From Parasedimentitalea psychrophila (GTDB taxonomy: Bacteria; Pseudomonadota; Alphaproteobacteria; Rhodobacterales; Rhodobacteraceae), in assembly GCF_030285785.1 (NCBI RefSeq), contig NZ_CP127247.1:434001-498000 (forward strand): a stretch of 64,000 bases of DNA, given 5' to 3'. Made by a program: the position numbers and the translations under genes. The notes under the pieces were generated by a model, which saw nothing but the letters and a program-made list of their open reading frames with translations, had not been told where the DNA came from and did not search any database. This document shows positions 9,019-17,484 of this stretch, in pieces. Position 1 is the first letter of the stretch, and each line of letters starts with the position of its first letter.

Positions 9019-9966
9019 TTAGTTGGCAATCCAGCTGGACCAAGTGCCTTCGTTTGCGGCCAGCCAGGCTTCGCTCACCTCGTCAACACTGCCGCCATTC
9101 AGGTCAACCGCAGTGACCATGGCACCCATGTCATCATTGCTGATGGTAAAAGCGTTTACTGCCGCTGCAGCACCGGGCCATGTGTCGGCCAGGCCGGACC
9201 ATGCGACCTTCCAGATTGGGCCAGTCGGTTTGCCACAGTCATAAGCCAGCGACGGGTTCAACCCAACCGACGGATCCGAGTAACATTCGCTGGAATACGC
9301 GGGGAATTTCACGAATTTTCCGTCGTATTTGGTGGGTGCCCAATGTGGCGCATAAACCCACAACACAATAGGTGCCTGACGTTGGTAGGCACTTTCCAGT
9401 TCAGCAAACAACGCGGCATCGGTGCCGGCATGCACAACTTCAAAATCCATTTCCAGCGCCTCGACGCGCTCGTCATCAAAGCCGCCCCAGGTTACCGGTC
9501 CGCCCAGATAGCGGCCCATTGGCGCGGTTTCAGGAGTTGAAAATTCGCGTGCACAATCATTCAGCGCCTTCCAGTCCGGCAGACCGGGGCAGGCTTCCTC
9601 CATATAGGCCGGATACCACCACTCTTCGATGGCCATCATCCCGGACTCACCCATGTTGACGACCTTGCCAGTGTCAGTGGCTTCATCCATCGCTTCGCGG
9701 CCAGTGGTTTCCCAGATCTCCATCGCAACGTGTAGATCGCCCGTTTTCAGGCCAGCAAATTGGGCGATGTAATCCGCCTGAACATATTCGACGTTATAGC
9801 CAGCCTTGGCCAGAACTTTGCCCATGATTGTCGTGGTCAGCAACTGACCCGTCCAATCATGCATCGTCAGCTTAATCGGCTGTTGCGATTCAGCCTCGGC
9901 AAGAGCGCCGCCAGCTAGGCTAAGCCCTGTGACTGCAGCCGCAAGAAAAGTGGTGATGGTACGCAT
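9019..9966 (-). CDS. Glycine-betaine/TMAO-type ABC substrate-binding protein
   Basis: Starting at the ATG at 9966 the protein has 315 residues. It begins with a clear Sec signal peptide (MRTITTF, hydrophobic core, cleavage near ALAEAES). A longer open frame to 10053 exists, but its extra 29 residues are polar and precede the signal peptide, so it is rejected. AGGGGGT lies upstream of the chosen ATG. The mature part is an OpuAC/ProX-like periplasmic domain, rich in tryptophans (VWGGFDD-like, HWAP, WSSW) that in this family build the aromatic cage for a trimethylammonium group. It is the first gene of the transporter operon, divergent from the regulator at 10164. Confidence 0.87.
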   Translation of the reverse strand: MRTITTFLAAAVTGLSLAGGALAEAESQQPIKLTMHDWTGQLLTTTIMGKVLAKAGYNVEYVQADYIAQFAGLKTGDLHVAMEIWETTGREAMDEATDTGKVVNMGESGMMAIEEWWYPAYMEEACPGLPDWKALNDCAREFSTPETAPMGRYLGGPVTWGGFDDERVEALEMDFEVVHAGTDAALFAELESAYQRQAPIVLWVYAPHWAPTKYDGKFVKFPAYSSECYSDPSVGLNPSLAYDCGKPTGPIWKVAWSGLADTWPGAAAAVNAFTISNDDMGAMVTAVDLNGGSVDEVSEAWLAANEGTWSSWIAN

Positions 9967-10163
9967 TTTCAAACCCCCTGTGGTTTCATGGAGCGACCAA
10001 AGACCTATTGGCTGACCTTTCGAATCGCAGTTCCTACCCCCCACACTGGCCAAACTCCAACATTATTCAATCATTATCGACATAAATGATCAATTTTTGT
10101 GGTAATTAGAGGGTAAATGTGGTTTTTAAGGGAAAAACATAGCCAATATGTGAGACTCCCCAC

Positions 10164-10985
10164 ATGAACACCCAACCAGCCGCAGCCGTCACAGAAAAAC
10201 CCAAGCGCCCAGCCACAAGTCGCGGCGCCGAGATACTAGATCTGATCACGATGTCGGGGGGCAGCATGCGCATTCACTCCATTGCCGAGGCTTTGGATGT
10301 GTCCGAAGAAACTGTGCGGCGGAACGTCCGGCGGTTATCAGAAGATGGATTTGTTCAAAAAGTACACGGCGGCGTGCTCTTAAAACATGGCTCGATTGAA
10401 CTCAGCTTTACGCAACGGATGGATGAAAGCCCCCGCGCCAAGCATAGGATTGCATCCCATGTCGCCGGGCTTATTAGCAACGGCAGTTCACTGTTCCTCG
10501 ACATCGGATCAACGACGGCATTCATTGCCAATGCTCTAAAAAATCACACCGAATTGCTGGTGGTGACCAATTCCGTCGCTGTGGCCCATACGTTGGCTGC
10601 TCGCAATAACAACCGTGTCTTCATGCCAGGAGGTGAATTACGCGAACATGACGGTGGCATATTTGGCGCTCAAGTGTTGGATTTTGTCGGCCAATTTCGA
10701 ACTGATTTCTCAGTGCTATCTGCCGCTGCTATCAATGCAAAAAATGGTTTCATGCTGTTTGATCTCGAAGAGGCACAGTATTCGCGCGCCATCATGGCAC
10801 GGTCCGGCACGACGATCATTGCTGCCGATAGTACGAAGTTTGGTCGCTCTGCACCGATTTCCATCGGTGATCCGTCAAGTGTCGACCTATTGATCACCGA
10901 TGCGACACCGCCACAAGACATTGTTACAGCTGCAAAAACCTGGAAAACCGAAATTATCGTCATCGACCAAACCCATAGAGAGTGA
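10164..10985 (+). CDS. DeoR-family transcriptional regulator (second copy)
   Basis: This 273-residue protein has an N-terminal DeoR HTH (DVSEETVRRNVRRL, about 45-60) with the KVHGG wing. A DeoRC sensor domain with DIGSTTAF and a late ADSTKF motif follows. About 30 polar residues precede the HTH. It is divergent from the binding-protein gene with about 200 bp between the starts, and that AT-rich gap holds an ATCATT...AATGAT inverted repeat (near 10064-10090). It most likely controls the transporter operon. The gene ends exactly where mobile-element debris begins, so its last residues could be altered, although the C-terminus looks normal. Confidence 0.85.
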   Translation: MNTQPAAAVTEKPKRPATSRGAEILDLITMSGGSMRIHSIAEALDVSEETVRRNVRRLSEDGFVQKVHGGVLLKHGSIELSFTQRMDESPRAKHRIASHVAGLISNGSSLFLDIGSTTAFIANALKNHTELLVVTNSVAVAHTLAARNNNRVFMPGGELREHDGGIFGAQVLDFVGQFRTDFSVLSAAAINAKNGFMLFDLEEAQYSRAIMARSGTTIIAADSTKFGRSAPISIGDPSSVDLLITDATPPQDIVTAAKTWKTEIIVIDQTHRE

Positions 10986-11075
10986 AGTGGCCCCGTCTCG
11001 TGGTTTGTTCACTGTCCGTCGTGCAGTATCGCGGCAATGAATATTCAGTTCCGACAGCCTACGGTCACCAGGACG
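10986..11075 (+). pseudogene. IS21 IstA transposase fragment
   Basis: Translation of this stretch gives YRGNEYSVPTAYGHQDVL, the conserved late segment of IS21-family IstA. Nothing else of the gene is present. It begins at the stop codon of the DeoR regulator and ends at a phage terminase scrap. Confidence 0.55.
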
Positions 11076-11080
11076 TCCTC

Positions 11081-11328
11081 CCCTGCAGACGCCAGGTCCT
11101 GCGGGTATTGGGTCTGAAATGCAGCATGGCCGATCTCGGCTTGAATGGCCTCGATGGGTGCGAGGTCTTCCCGCTCAGGACACAGCGCAGCCCCTGCTGG
11201 ACGGGTCCACTGGAACCCGTAGTACAATTGGTGCTGCGTCTTCTGTTCTGCAATCGCGGGCAAATTCAGATGCTGGAAATTGCCTTTTCCAGACCTATGC
11301 GCAATAAGATCGCCCTGACCATCCCTAT
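11081..11328 (-). pseudogene. Phage large terminase fragment
   Basis: The minus strand reads FQHLNLPAIAE, then AGAALCPEREDL, then AEIGHAAFQTQYPQ. These are the successive conserved blocks of psiM2/T4-type large terminases (HLNLPAIAE / GEALHPERE / FxAQYQQ). Only about 80 codons remain, cut on one side by the IS5-type element and on the other by the IS21 scrap. It marks a decayed prophage. Confidence 0.65.
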
Positions 11329-11399
11329 GCTCAGGACCCGTTAATCTGCTTGAGGCTGTCTGTTCTGCATGATTCAAGTCCCCAAATTACGGGGGTTTT

Positions 11400-11747
11400 A
11401 TGAGTAATCTTTTCTGGCTGAGCGAAGATCAGATGGCACGGCTTCGGCCCTATTTTCCGAAGAGTCATGGCGTGCCACGGGTCGATGATTGTCGAGTGTT
11501 AAGTGGTATTATTTTCATCAATCGCAATGGGTTGCGTTGGTGTGATGCGCCCAAGGAGTATGGTCCACACAAGACGCTCTACAACCGCTGGAAACGGTGG
11601 AGCGACATGGGGGTGTTCGCGCGGATTATGATGGGGCTGGCAGCCGAGGTTCCTGACAACAAGACGATCTCAATTGACGCAACTTACCTCAAGGCACATC
11701 GCACGGCCTCCAGCCTGCGGGTAAAAAAAGGGGGCGTGGACGTCTGA
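11400..11747 (+). CDS. IS5/IS427-type transposase, first frame
   Basis: This 115-residue frame is the N-terminal half of an IS5-type transposase: the DUF4096-like helix region (SEDQMARLRPYFP), the RVDDCRVLSGI motif and the first catalytic aspartate in SIDATYLKAHR. It ends after an A7-G5 slippery tract, where the ribosome would normally shift into the second frame. It is identical in sequence to the copy at 16689-17036. Confidence 0.85.
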   Translation: MSNLFWLSEDQMARLRPYFPKSHGVPRVDDCRVLSGIIFINRNGLRWCDAPKEYGPHKTLYNRWKRWSDMGVFARIMMGLAAEVPDNKTISIDATYLKAHRTASSLRVKKGGVDV

Positions 11748-11749
11748 TC

Positions 11750-11789
11750 CCCTGCCCGGCAGGGCATTGCGCATCAATGTCCCGAGAGG
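11750..11789 (-). repeat. Palindromic mini-insert A
   Basis: These 40 bp are absent at the same point of copy 2, where GATC joins GGACGTACC directly. On the minus strand the unit reads from CCTCTCGGG through the hairpin CATTG-ATG-CGCAATG to CTGCCGGGCAG. It is the clean before/after example of the repeat family found at 11832, 17081, 17778, 18174 and 57143. Confidence 0.85.
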
Positions 11790-11831
11790 GGACGTACCAA
11801 GGGCGGTATGAACACGAAGTTGCATGCCGTG

Positions 11832-11872
11832 CCCCCTCTCATGGTTTGCAGGCAAACCACTGCCGGGCAGTG
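11832..11872 (+). repeat. Palindromic mini-insert E, IS5-type copy 1
   Basis: A 41-bp unit with the same ends as insert A (CCCTCTC start, CTGCCGGGCAG end) has a different central hairpin, TGGTTTGC-AG-GCAAACCA. It separates the codons for KLHA-V and D-A-IGRP and is bordered by GTG on both sides, a possible 3-bp duplication. The same insert is present in copy 2. Confidence 0.75.
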
Positions 11873-12353
11873 GACGCGATTGGGCGGCCGATCCAGTTCT
11901 TCCTGACCGCCGGTCAGGTTAGCGATTACACTGGGGCAAGAGCTCTGGTGAATAGTCTGCCAGCGGCCGACTGGCTATTGGGAGATCGCGGATATGACGC
12001 GGATTGGTTCCGAGAGGCCCTTGTAGATATGGGAATATCGCCCTGCATCCCTGGACGAAAGTCGCGAGACAAAACCATCAAGTACGACAAGCGTCGTTAC
12101 AAAAGACGTAACCGGATTGAGATCATGTTTGGTCGCCTGAAAGACTGGCGGCGCGTGGCTACCCGTTATGACCGATGCCCGAAGGTCTTCCTGTCCGCCA
12201 TCGCTCTCGCAGCAACCGTGATCTTCTGGTTATGAGTCCTGAGCCTAAAAGACGAGCCGAAAGTTTGACTCGTGCTGACTAAGCCTCCAGCTATCACGCT
12301 GGATTCACGCAATGAAACCCGGCAGAAACTTGATGCAACAAAGCCTACTACTT

Positions 12354-14699
12354 TCAATTGGGTTTGGGTGTTGATTGTACATGAACATCCTGCGGTGCCC
12401 AACCCTGCTGCCAACGCTGCCAGACCTGTCGATACCCCTCTTCGAGATGCGCGGTGTAGGCGGCGGTGTCAAAAAGAGGTGTCGTCGCCAAATTTGCCCT
12501 CAAGCGCGATTTGACCGCTAACAACGCAGCCTTGTCGGTTGCAAGTTTTGTGATCAGATTCTCATACTGCTGCGCATCTTCGGTAATCAAGTCAGCCATT
12601 CCCACAGCCTTTAAAAGGCTGGCGGCGACGCGGGCCGCAAATTGTGATCCAGCTTTGGTAACGACAGGCAATCCAGTCCAGAGAGCGTCGCTTGCGGTCG
12701 TATGAGCGTTTACGTTGAAAGTATCTACAAAGATATCAGCAAGCCGATGGCGGGCCAGATGTGCGTCATGCGGGAGATTTTCGGCGAAAATCAACCGCGT
12801 CTCATCGACGCCGCGATCTCGCGCCGCCTGCTTAAGGTTATCTTTTGCCCATTCATTGCCATCCAGTAACCAAAGGACCGCCTTAGGCACTGATGACAGG
12901 ATGCGCATCCAAATGTCGAATTCCTGCGGTGTAATTTTGTAGCTGCTGTTGAAGCAACACAAAACCACAGCATCCTCGGGCAGCCCGCAGGACGCTCTGG
13001 AAACTGGGGCCTGCGCAATGATCCTATGATCATCGTTGGGCTGATAGCTGTCCGGCAGATAGATGAGCTGTTCCGAATAGTGTTCGCGCTGTTCTGGCGG
13101 CACGACGACGGTGTCTGCGATCAGATAGTCCATGCAAGGTGTTGCCATGGTGCCGGGATAACCCAAATAGCTGATCTGGATCGGAGCAAGACCTGCGGAA
13201 AAAGGACCCGTGCGCGCATCTTGCGTGTAGCCTTTCAGGTCAATGGCAATATCCAACTCGTCCTGCCGCGCCCGTTTTACTATGTCGTCATCCGACGCTA
13301 GATGGACGTCCACAAAATGCTCTGCGTTGCGGATCAGCCTGTCCAACTGCGGGCTTCGTTTCGGCTCATTCATGCAATACACAATAATTTCAAAATCAGC
13401 CTGATTGTGGTTTTCAATGACCCCATTCAACAAAAACAACGTCGCGTGTTCGCAAAGATCGCTGGAAAAATAGCCAACCCGGATCCGGGACCCTGTTGGT
13501 GACCCAGTCAGGTCCGCTCGATTGTTCTGCCACTGCTTTGCATATTGGCCAGAGCGAAGTTTTTGACGTTCGGGGTGATCTTCAAAACCCAATAACGGCC
13601 ATGGGGGAACAGCCTTGCCGGTGATGCCGATCGTATTGGCCACTGTTTCAAACTCCTCCTGTGCCTGCCAATCACACATCTGGGCCTGAAAATGGAGTTT
13701 CAGCGTCTGCGCGACATGCATGGAATCGTCTAAACTCACAGCTGTTCCATAAGCTGCAACGGCCAGGTCGAGACGCCCTTGGCGGTGATGAACATTGGCA
13801 ATATTGTGGTATGCTCTCGCGTAGTCTGGATTGAGAGCGATTGCTGCCATACAACTTAGAAGGGATGCATCATACTGCCGCGCAGAAAAATATGCGGAAG
13901 CCAGGTTGTTATGAGCCGAGGAATTATTCGGATCCAATACAGTCGCGCGCTCCAAATGCTTTAAGGCTTGAGGAATGTCCCCGGCTTCGTGATATGAATC
14001 CCCCAGGTTGAGATGCATAGCCGGTGAATTGGGGTCTAGCAGAATCGCGGATTTAAAAGCGTCTATGGCAGATCGGGTTTCGCCGTATTCCTGCAGGTAC
14101 TGACCAAGAAAACCGAAAGCTATGGCATTTCCTGTGTCCAGTTTGGTACTCGTCCTCAGATCAGCGATCGCTGCCTTAAGATCGCCGGCAGACCGATGCG
14201 CATTGCCTCGGGACGGATAATATCCAGCTTGTTTGGGTGACAGTTCAATGGCTGAGGTAAAGCTCTCAACAGCTTCAATGTAGTTACCTTGCGATTCCAA
14301 GGCAGCTCCCAGATTGAAATATGTCGAGGCAACTTGGGGCATTAGCCTCACGGACTGCCGAAAGGCGTTTTCAGCTAAAGCATGTTGGCCGAGTGCCGTT
14401 GCAGCAGCACCTCGCAATGTCCACAGCTGCTCCGAGTTTGGAAAAACGATCAACTGTTCACTTGTAATGGCCAGCGTGCGCTGAAAATGACCACTTTTGT
14501 AACTATTCACAATCTCACGAACTATAGTTTGTGAGGGTGCCGCAGCTATCGACCTTAGGCGTGAAATAGCTTTTTTTGCGCGCACATTTGCAGGGAATCG
14601 ATCAACGACACCTTCATAAACCTTCAACGCCAACGATATATTACCGTTGCGTTCTAGAGCCTTAGCCTCCGAAAACGCGATTTCGATGGAATTTTTCAT
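12354..14699 (-). CDS. TPR protein with O-GlcNAc-transferase-like (SPINDLY/GT41) domain
   Basis: The 781-residue protein starts with about 330 residues of tandem 34-residue TPR units (recurrent YFNLGAALESQG, AHNNLASAYF, AYHNIANVH patterns). A GT41 glycosyltransferase domain follows, with RVGYFSSDLCEHA, IDLKGYTQDAR, QISYLGYPGTM, a CCFNSSYKI segment and DTFNVNAHTTASDALW. Family members transfer GlcNAc or another sugar to Ser/Thr of proteins in the cytoplasm; bacterial homologues also modify flagellins or adhesins. It has its own AT-rich upstream region (14700-14880). It is bordered by IS elements and lies between the terminase scrap and the integrase of the decayed prophage, so it may be cargo. 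The target protein is not evident. Confidence 0.85.
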   Translation of the reverse strand: MKNSIEIAFSEAKALERNGNISLALKVYEGVVDRFPANVRAKKAISRLRSIAAAPSQTIVREIVNSYKSGHFQRTLAITSEQLIVFPNSEQLWTLRGAAATALGQHALAENAFRQSVRLMPQVASTYFNLGAALESQGNYIEAVESFTSAIELSPKQAGYYPSRGNAHRSAGDLKAAIADLRTSTKLDTGNAIAFGFLGQYLQEYGETRSAIDAFKSAILLDPNSPAMHLNLGDSYHEAGDIPQALKHLERATVLDPNNSSAHNNLASAYFSARQYDASLLSCMAAIALNPDYARAYHNIANVHHRQGRLDLAVAAYGTAVSLDDSMHVAQTLKLHFQAQMCDWQAQEEFETVANTIGITGKAVPPWPLLGFEDHPERQKLRSGQYAKQWQNNRADLTGSPTGSRIRVGYFSSDLCEHATLFLLNGVIENHNQADFEIIVYCMNEPKRSPQLDRLIRNAEHFVDVHLASDDDIVKRARQDELDIAIDLKGYTQDARTGPFSAGLAPIQISYLGYPGTMATPCMDYLIADTVVVPPEQREHYSEQLIYLPDSYQPNDDHRIIAQAPVSRASCGLPEDAVVLCCFNSSYKITPQEFDIWMRILSSVPKAVLWLLDGNEWAKDNLKQAARDRGVDETRLIFAENLPHDAHLARHRLADIFVDTFNVNAHTTASDALWTGLPVVTKAGSQFAARVAASLLKAVGMADLITEDAQQYENLITKLATDKAALLAVKSRLRANLATTPLFDTAAYTAHLEEGYRQVWQRWQQGWAPQDVHVQSTPKPN

Positions 14700-15073
14700 G
14701 GATAAGTTGTCACTTCAAGATTGAATGGAGCGCGTGTTACTTTAGCTGGTTGGTTCACATCAGGCGCACATAAATATTGTTAATGAATTGCAAAATTCAA
14801 GATCGCCAAAGTGTTGCCGTAAAATAGACCTAGGATAGATAAATTAAAAAATGGTTTTCATTTAATTTTATACTTACCGCGTGCCGAGTACCGTTAGCTG
14901 CCGATCAAGGTTACGCGCGGCACCCAAAAGTCAGGCGACGATGACACCTAAGGTGCTTGCGCAAATTCAAGCGAGTGACGAACCTGCAACGATCCAAATG
15001 CTGCAATCTGCACCAATGTCTGAAATGCGAAAGCTGCCATGCAGCGCCAAGCAAGTCTGGCAAGGCCCGGTTT
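14700..15073. other. AT-rich promoter region of the glycosyltransferase, then featureless sequence
   Basis: The first 180 bp are strongly A/T-rich and likely hold the promoter of the minus-strand glycosyltransferase. The remaining 190 bp up to the IS1182 terminal repeat contain only short unsupported frames. Confidence 0.5.
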
Positions 15074-15645
15074 GGGCTGAGGCTGTGTGGAAACGCATTT
15101 GATTGCGGGCTTTGTGTCTGTGCTTTTCCGTCTTTGGCGCTTCTTCTATTCCAAGAGCGCCATTTGTCCCCATTGGGGTCCTGTTTGATCGAGTTGGGGC
15201 TTTGATAGCGGGTTCTGACCGACAAGTATCGGTGTTCGGCTCATTTATGCCTTCAGCGCGGCCATCAAGGGGGCAATCCCGATTATATTGAGGACCCGTT
15301 TGAAGTTATAGGCCTGGACATGGAGGCTCATCTCTGCGGCGAGTTTTTCTCGTGTTCAGGTCAGGAAATGGGTGTGGCCCATCCAAGCCTTCAATGTTCC
15401 AAAGGGATGGTAACCGGGCCGTCCTGTCGCGGCAGCGCCGTGAAACCGATATCGACCAAATCAAGTGCATCAACAAAGGCGTCCACAGCCCGAACCGGAT
15501 TATCGTCGCTCACAAAACCCTCAAGATGAGCGGAGAAAAGAACGCCTTGTTCTCGGTCATCGCCTTCAATGAAACGCTTCATCCGACATCTCCTAATTAC
15601 TCAATGAGAGCAGCAGAAATACTCGTTTTCACACAGCCTCGGCCC
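15074..15645 (-). mobile_element. IS1182-type deletion derivative
   Basis: Terminal inverted repeats of about 21 bp, GGGC(T/C)GAGGCTGTGTG(G/A)AAACG, bound this 572-bp segment (15074 and 15645). Full elements of the family are roughly three times longer. Inside are only the first and last parts of the transposase gene, so an internal deletion produced a short non-autonomous form. Confidence 0.65.
15245..15582 (-). pseudogene. IS1182-type transposase, internally deleted
   Basis: The N-terminus MKRFIEGDDREQ...DDNPVRAVDAFVDALDL is followed after a deletion by the C-terminus FGTLKAWMGHTHFLT and KLAAEMSLHVQAYNFKRV, with a frame change and a TGA between the parts. The DDE catalytic centre is lost. 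Confidence 0.7.
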
Positions 15646-15659
15646 ATTGCGAACACGCT

Positions 15660-16595
15660 TTGACAGTTAAGGTTTGCCTGAAAGAAACATTTGACTCATG
15701 GATAAAAACGGAAGTACCCCTTTCACTTACAGTGCATTTACCACATAACATTCGAATGATTGAATTAGAAAGCAACCTGAGCAAAAAATACCGTCACAGT
15801 CTTGTTGACTGGTGGCAAAATCGCTATTGTGACTGTCTTGTTAGATATCAGGGAAAAGTCTGGTTCGTGAAGAAACAGGGAATTGCCGATATCAGGAGGA
15901 ACCTACTAGCGAGTTTATTGGGCGGGAAGTTGGCCAACGTCGCCCAAGTTCATTGTCTGGACAAGGCTGATTTCTCAGCTCTGAAAAATTGCGGGATAAC
16001 ATTACCAGAAAGTTCAAACTTTCTGAATACATGCTTGGTTCGATTTGCTCCGGATTACAATATTTGGGAACTTCCGAAGAAAACTCTCGAATCTGCGATG
16101 GCTGCGGAAATAGTGTTTTCGATCTGGATTCGCAGACGGGACGCGCACTCTTATAACCGAAATTTTAAAAATGGCATTCCGGTGTTTTATGATCACCAGA
16201 CGGCTTTCTTGGGCGAAAAGAAATTGCGCGAAATTGATTACTTCTTCCGAACAGGGCCTGGCCCTGGCTATGCGGGTCTTTGGAGGTTGGATGTCGGCGA
16301 TCATATTGAAATCGATACGGATTCACTGCGATCCCAGGAAAGGGAACGATTTTGTGGGTGCAATCATTACGTCGCACTTCCGATTCGTGACACCAATATC
16401 TTCCATCAAGAGTTGAACAGCATGGTCGAAGAAATAGCCGCTATCCCGAAAGCGGATATAAGGTGGAGCGTTAAAAAAGCGAGATTTAGTTTTTTTGAAC
16501 AATCTGCGGTGATCCGTTTTCTCCAAGAAAATCAGAAACAATTGAGTAAAGACGTTGATCTGCTTCGATCGAATTTGAAGTCGAAAAATGGTTGA
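15660..16595 (+). CDS. Unrecognised protein with kinase-like (HipA/PI-kinase-like) motifs
   Basis: A 311-codon frame starts at a TTG just outside the IS1182 terminal repeat; an internal ATG at 15756 (279 residues) may be the true start, the native 5' end having been replaced by the IS. I do not recognise the family with confidence. RRRDAHSYNRNF (about 160-171) fits the DxHxxN catalytic loop and PVFYDHQTAF the metal-binding aspartate of HipA/phosphatidylinositol-kinase-like folds. VWFVKKQG (about 61-68) could be the ATP-binding lysine strand. There is no signal peptide and no membrane segment. It is A/T-richer than its neighbours and flanked by IS elements, which suggests transfer. It could instead be a glycan-modification kinase linked to the GT41 enzyme. 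Confidence 0.5.
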   Translation: MTVKVCLKETFDSWIKTEVPLSLTVHLPHNIRMIELESNLSKKYRHSLVDWWQNRYCDCLVRYQGKVWFVKKQGIADIRRNLLASLLGGKLANVAQVHCLDKADFSALKNCGITLPESSNFLNTCLVRFAPDYNIWELPKKTLESAMAAEIVFSIWIRRRDAHSYNRNFKNGIPVFYDHQTAFLGEKKLREIDYFFRTGPGPGYAGLWRLDVGDHIEIDTDSLRSQERERFCGCNHYVALPIRDTNIFHQELNSMVEEIAAIPKADIRWSVKKARFSFFEQSAVIRFLQENQKQLSKDVDLLRSNLKSKNG

Positions 16596-16688
16596 CCGGA
16601 AAAAGGCTGCTTCCTAGGCTCAGGACCCATTAATCTGCTTGAGGCTATCTGTTCTGCATGATTCAAGTCCCCAAATTACGGGGGTTTT

Positions 16689-17036
16689 ATGAGTAATCTT
16701 TTCTGGCTGAGCGAAGATCAGATGGCTCGGCTTCGGCCCTATTTTCCGAAGAGTCATGGCGTGCCACGGGTCGATGATTGTCGAGTGTTAAGTGGTATTA
16801 TTTTCATCAATCGCAATGGGTTGCGTTGGTGTGATGCGCCCAAGGAGTATGGTCCACACAAGACGCTCTACAACCGCTGGAAACGGTGGAGCGACATGGG
16901 GGTGTTCGCGCGGATTATGATGGGGCTGGCAGCCGAGGTTCCTGACAACAAGACGATCTCAATTGACGCAACTTACCTCAAGGCACATCGCACGGCCTCC
17001 AGCCTGCGGGTAAAAAAAGGGGGCGTGGACGTCTGA
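16689..17036 (+). CDS. IS5/IS427-type transposase, first frame
   Basis: The 115-residue frame is identical to the one in copy 1 and carries the first catalytic aspartate in SIDATYLKAHR. It ends at TGA just after the A7-G5 slippery tract (17012-17023), where a minus-one shift would lead into GRLIGRTKGGMNTKLHA. Confidence 0.85.
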   Translation: MSNLFWLSEDQMARLRPYFPKSHGVPRVDDCRVLSGIIFINRNGLRWCDAPKEYGPHKTLYNRWKRWSDMGVFARIMMGLAAEVPDNKTISIDATYLKAHRTASSLRVKKGGVDV

Positions 17037-17484
17037 TCGGACGTACCAAGGGCGGTATGAACACGAAGTTGCATGCCGCGCCCCCTCTCATGGTTTGCAG
17101 GCAAACCACTGCCGGGCAGTGGACGCGATTGGGCGGCCGATCCAGTTCTTCCTGACCGCCGGTCAGGTTAGCGATTACACTGGGGCAAGAGCTCTGGTGA
17201 ATAGTCTGCCAGCGGCCGACTGGCTATTGGGAGATCGCGGATATGACGCGGATTGGTTCCGAGAGGCCCTTGTAGATATGGGAATAACGCCCTGCATCCC
17301 TGGACGAAAGTCGCGAGACAAAACCATCAAGTACGACAAGCGTCGTTACAAAAGACGTAACCGGATTGAGATCATGTTTGGTCGCCTGAAAGACTGGCGG
17401 CGCGTGGCTACCCGTTATGACCGATGCCCGATGGTCTTCCTGTCCGCCATCGCTCTCGCAGCAACCGTGATCTTCTGGTTTTGA
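17037..17484 (+). pseudogene. IS5/IS427-type transposase, second frame, interrupted by palindrome E
   Basis: GRTKGGMNTKLHA lies in the frame reached by the minus-one shift, but the 41-bp insert at 17081-17121 moves AVDAIGRPIQF and all later motifs (LLGDRGYDADW, RNRIEIMFGRLKDW) into the third frame. Either the protein is inactive and the copy was moved in trans, or a second shift event restores it. Confidence 0.7.
17081..17121 (+). repeat. Palindromic mini-insert E, IS5-type copy 2
   Basis: The unit has the same 41-bp sequence and position as in copy 1 (central hairpin TGGTTTGC-AG-GCAAACCA, then CTGCCGGGCAG). It was therefore present before the two copies separated. Confidence 0.75.

Larger units (their letters stand above)
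11748..12235 (+). pseudogene. IS5/IS427-type transposase, second frame, broken by two palindromic insertions
   Basis: The downstream half carries IQFFLTAGQVSDYTGA, LLGDRGYDADWFR (second D) and KRRYKRRNRIEIMFGRLKDW (catalytic E region). The bridging segment GRTKGGMNTKLHA is in a different frame from the rest. One palindrome sits before GRTKGG (11750-11789) and a second lies between KLHA and VDAIGRP (11832-11872). The second is 41 bp long and shifts the frame, so no single frame encodes the product. Confidence 0.75.
11329..12244 (+). mobile_element. IS5-family (IS427-type) element, copy 1
   Basis: The element runs from GCTCAGGAC to GTCCTGAGC and is near-identical to copy 2 at 16618-17493. It is exactly 40 bp longer because of an inserted palindrome at 11750-11789. 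Flanks are CTAT on the left and CTAA on the right, not a clean duplication, so either the target copy mutated or a rearrangement removed the original neighbour. Two overlapping frames and an A7 run (11723-11729) suggest the usual programmed frameshift. Confidence 0.85.

Noticed and set aside
9967-10053. N-terminal extension of the betaine-type binding protein
   Set aside because: It would place 29 polar residues before a perfect signal peptide; the ATG at 9966 has its own Shine-Dalgarno.
11329-12244. CTAT/CTAA flanks of IS5-type copy 1 as a true target duplication
   Set aside because: They agree in only three of four bases, and copy 2 shows that the expected duplication is CTAG; a later change or rearrangement is more likely.
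14881-15102. 73-codon plus-strand frame upstream of the IS1182 derivative
   Set aside because: It has no ribosome-binding site, no recognisable motif, and runs into the IS terminal repeat.
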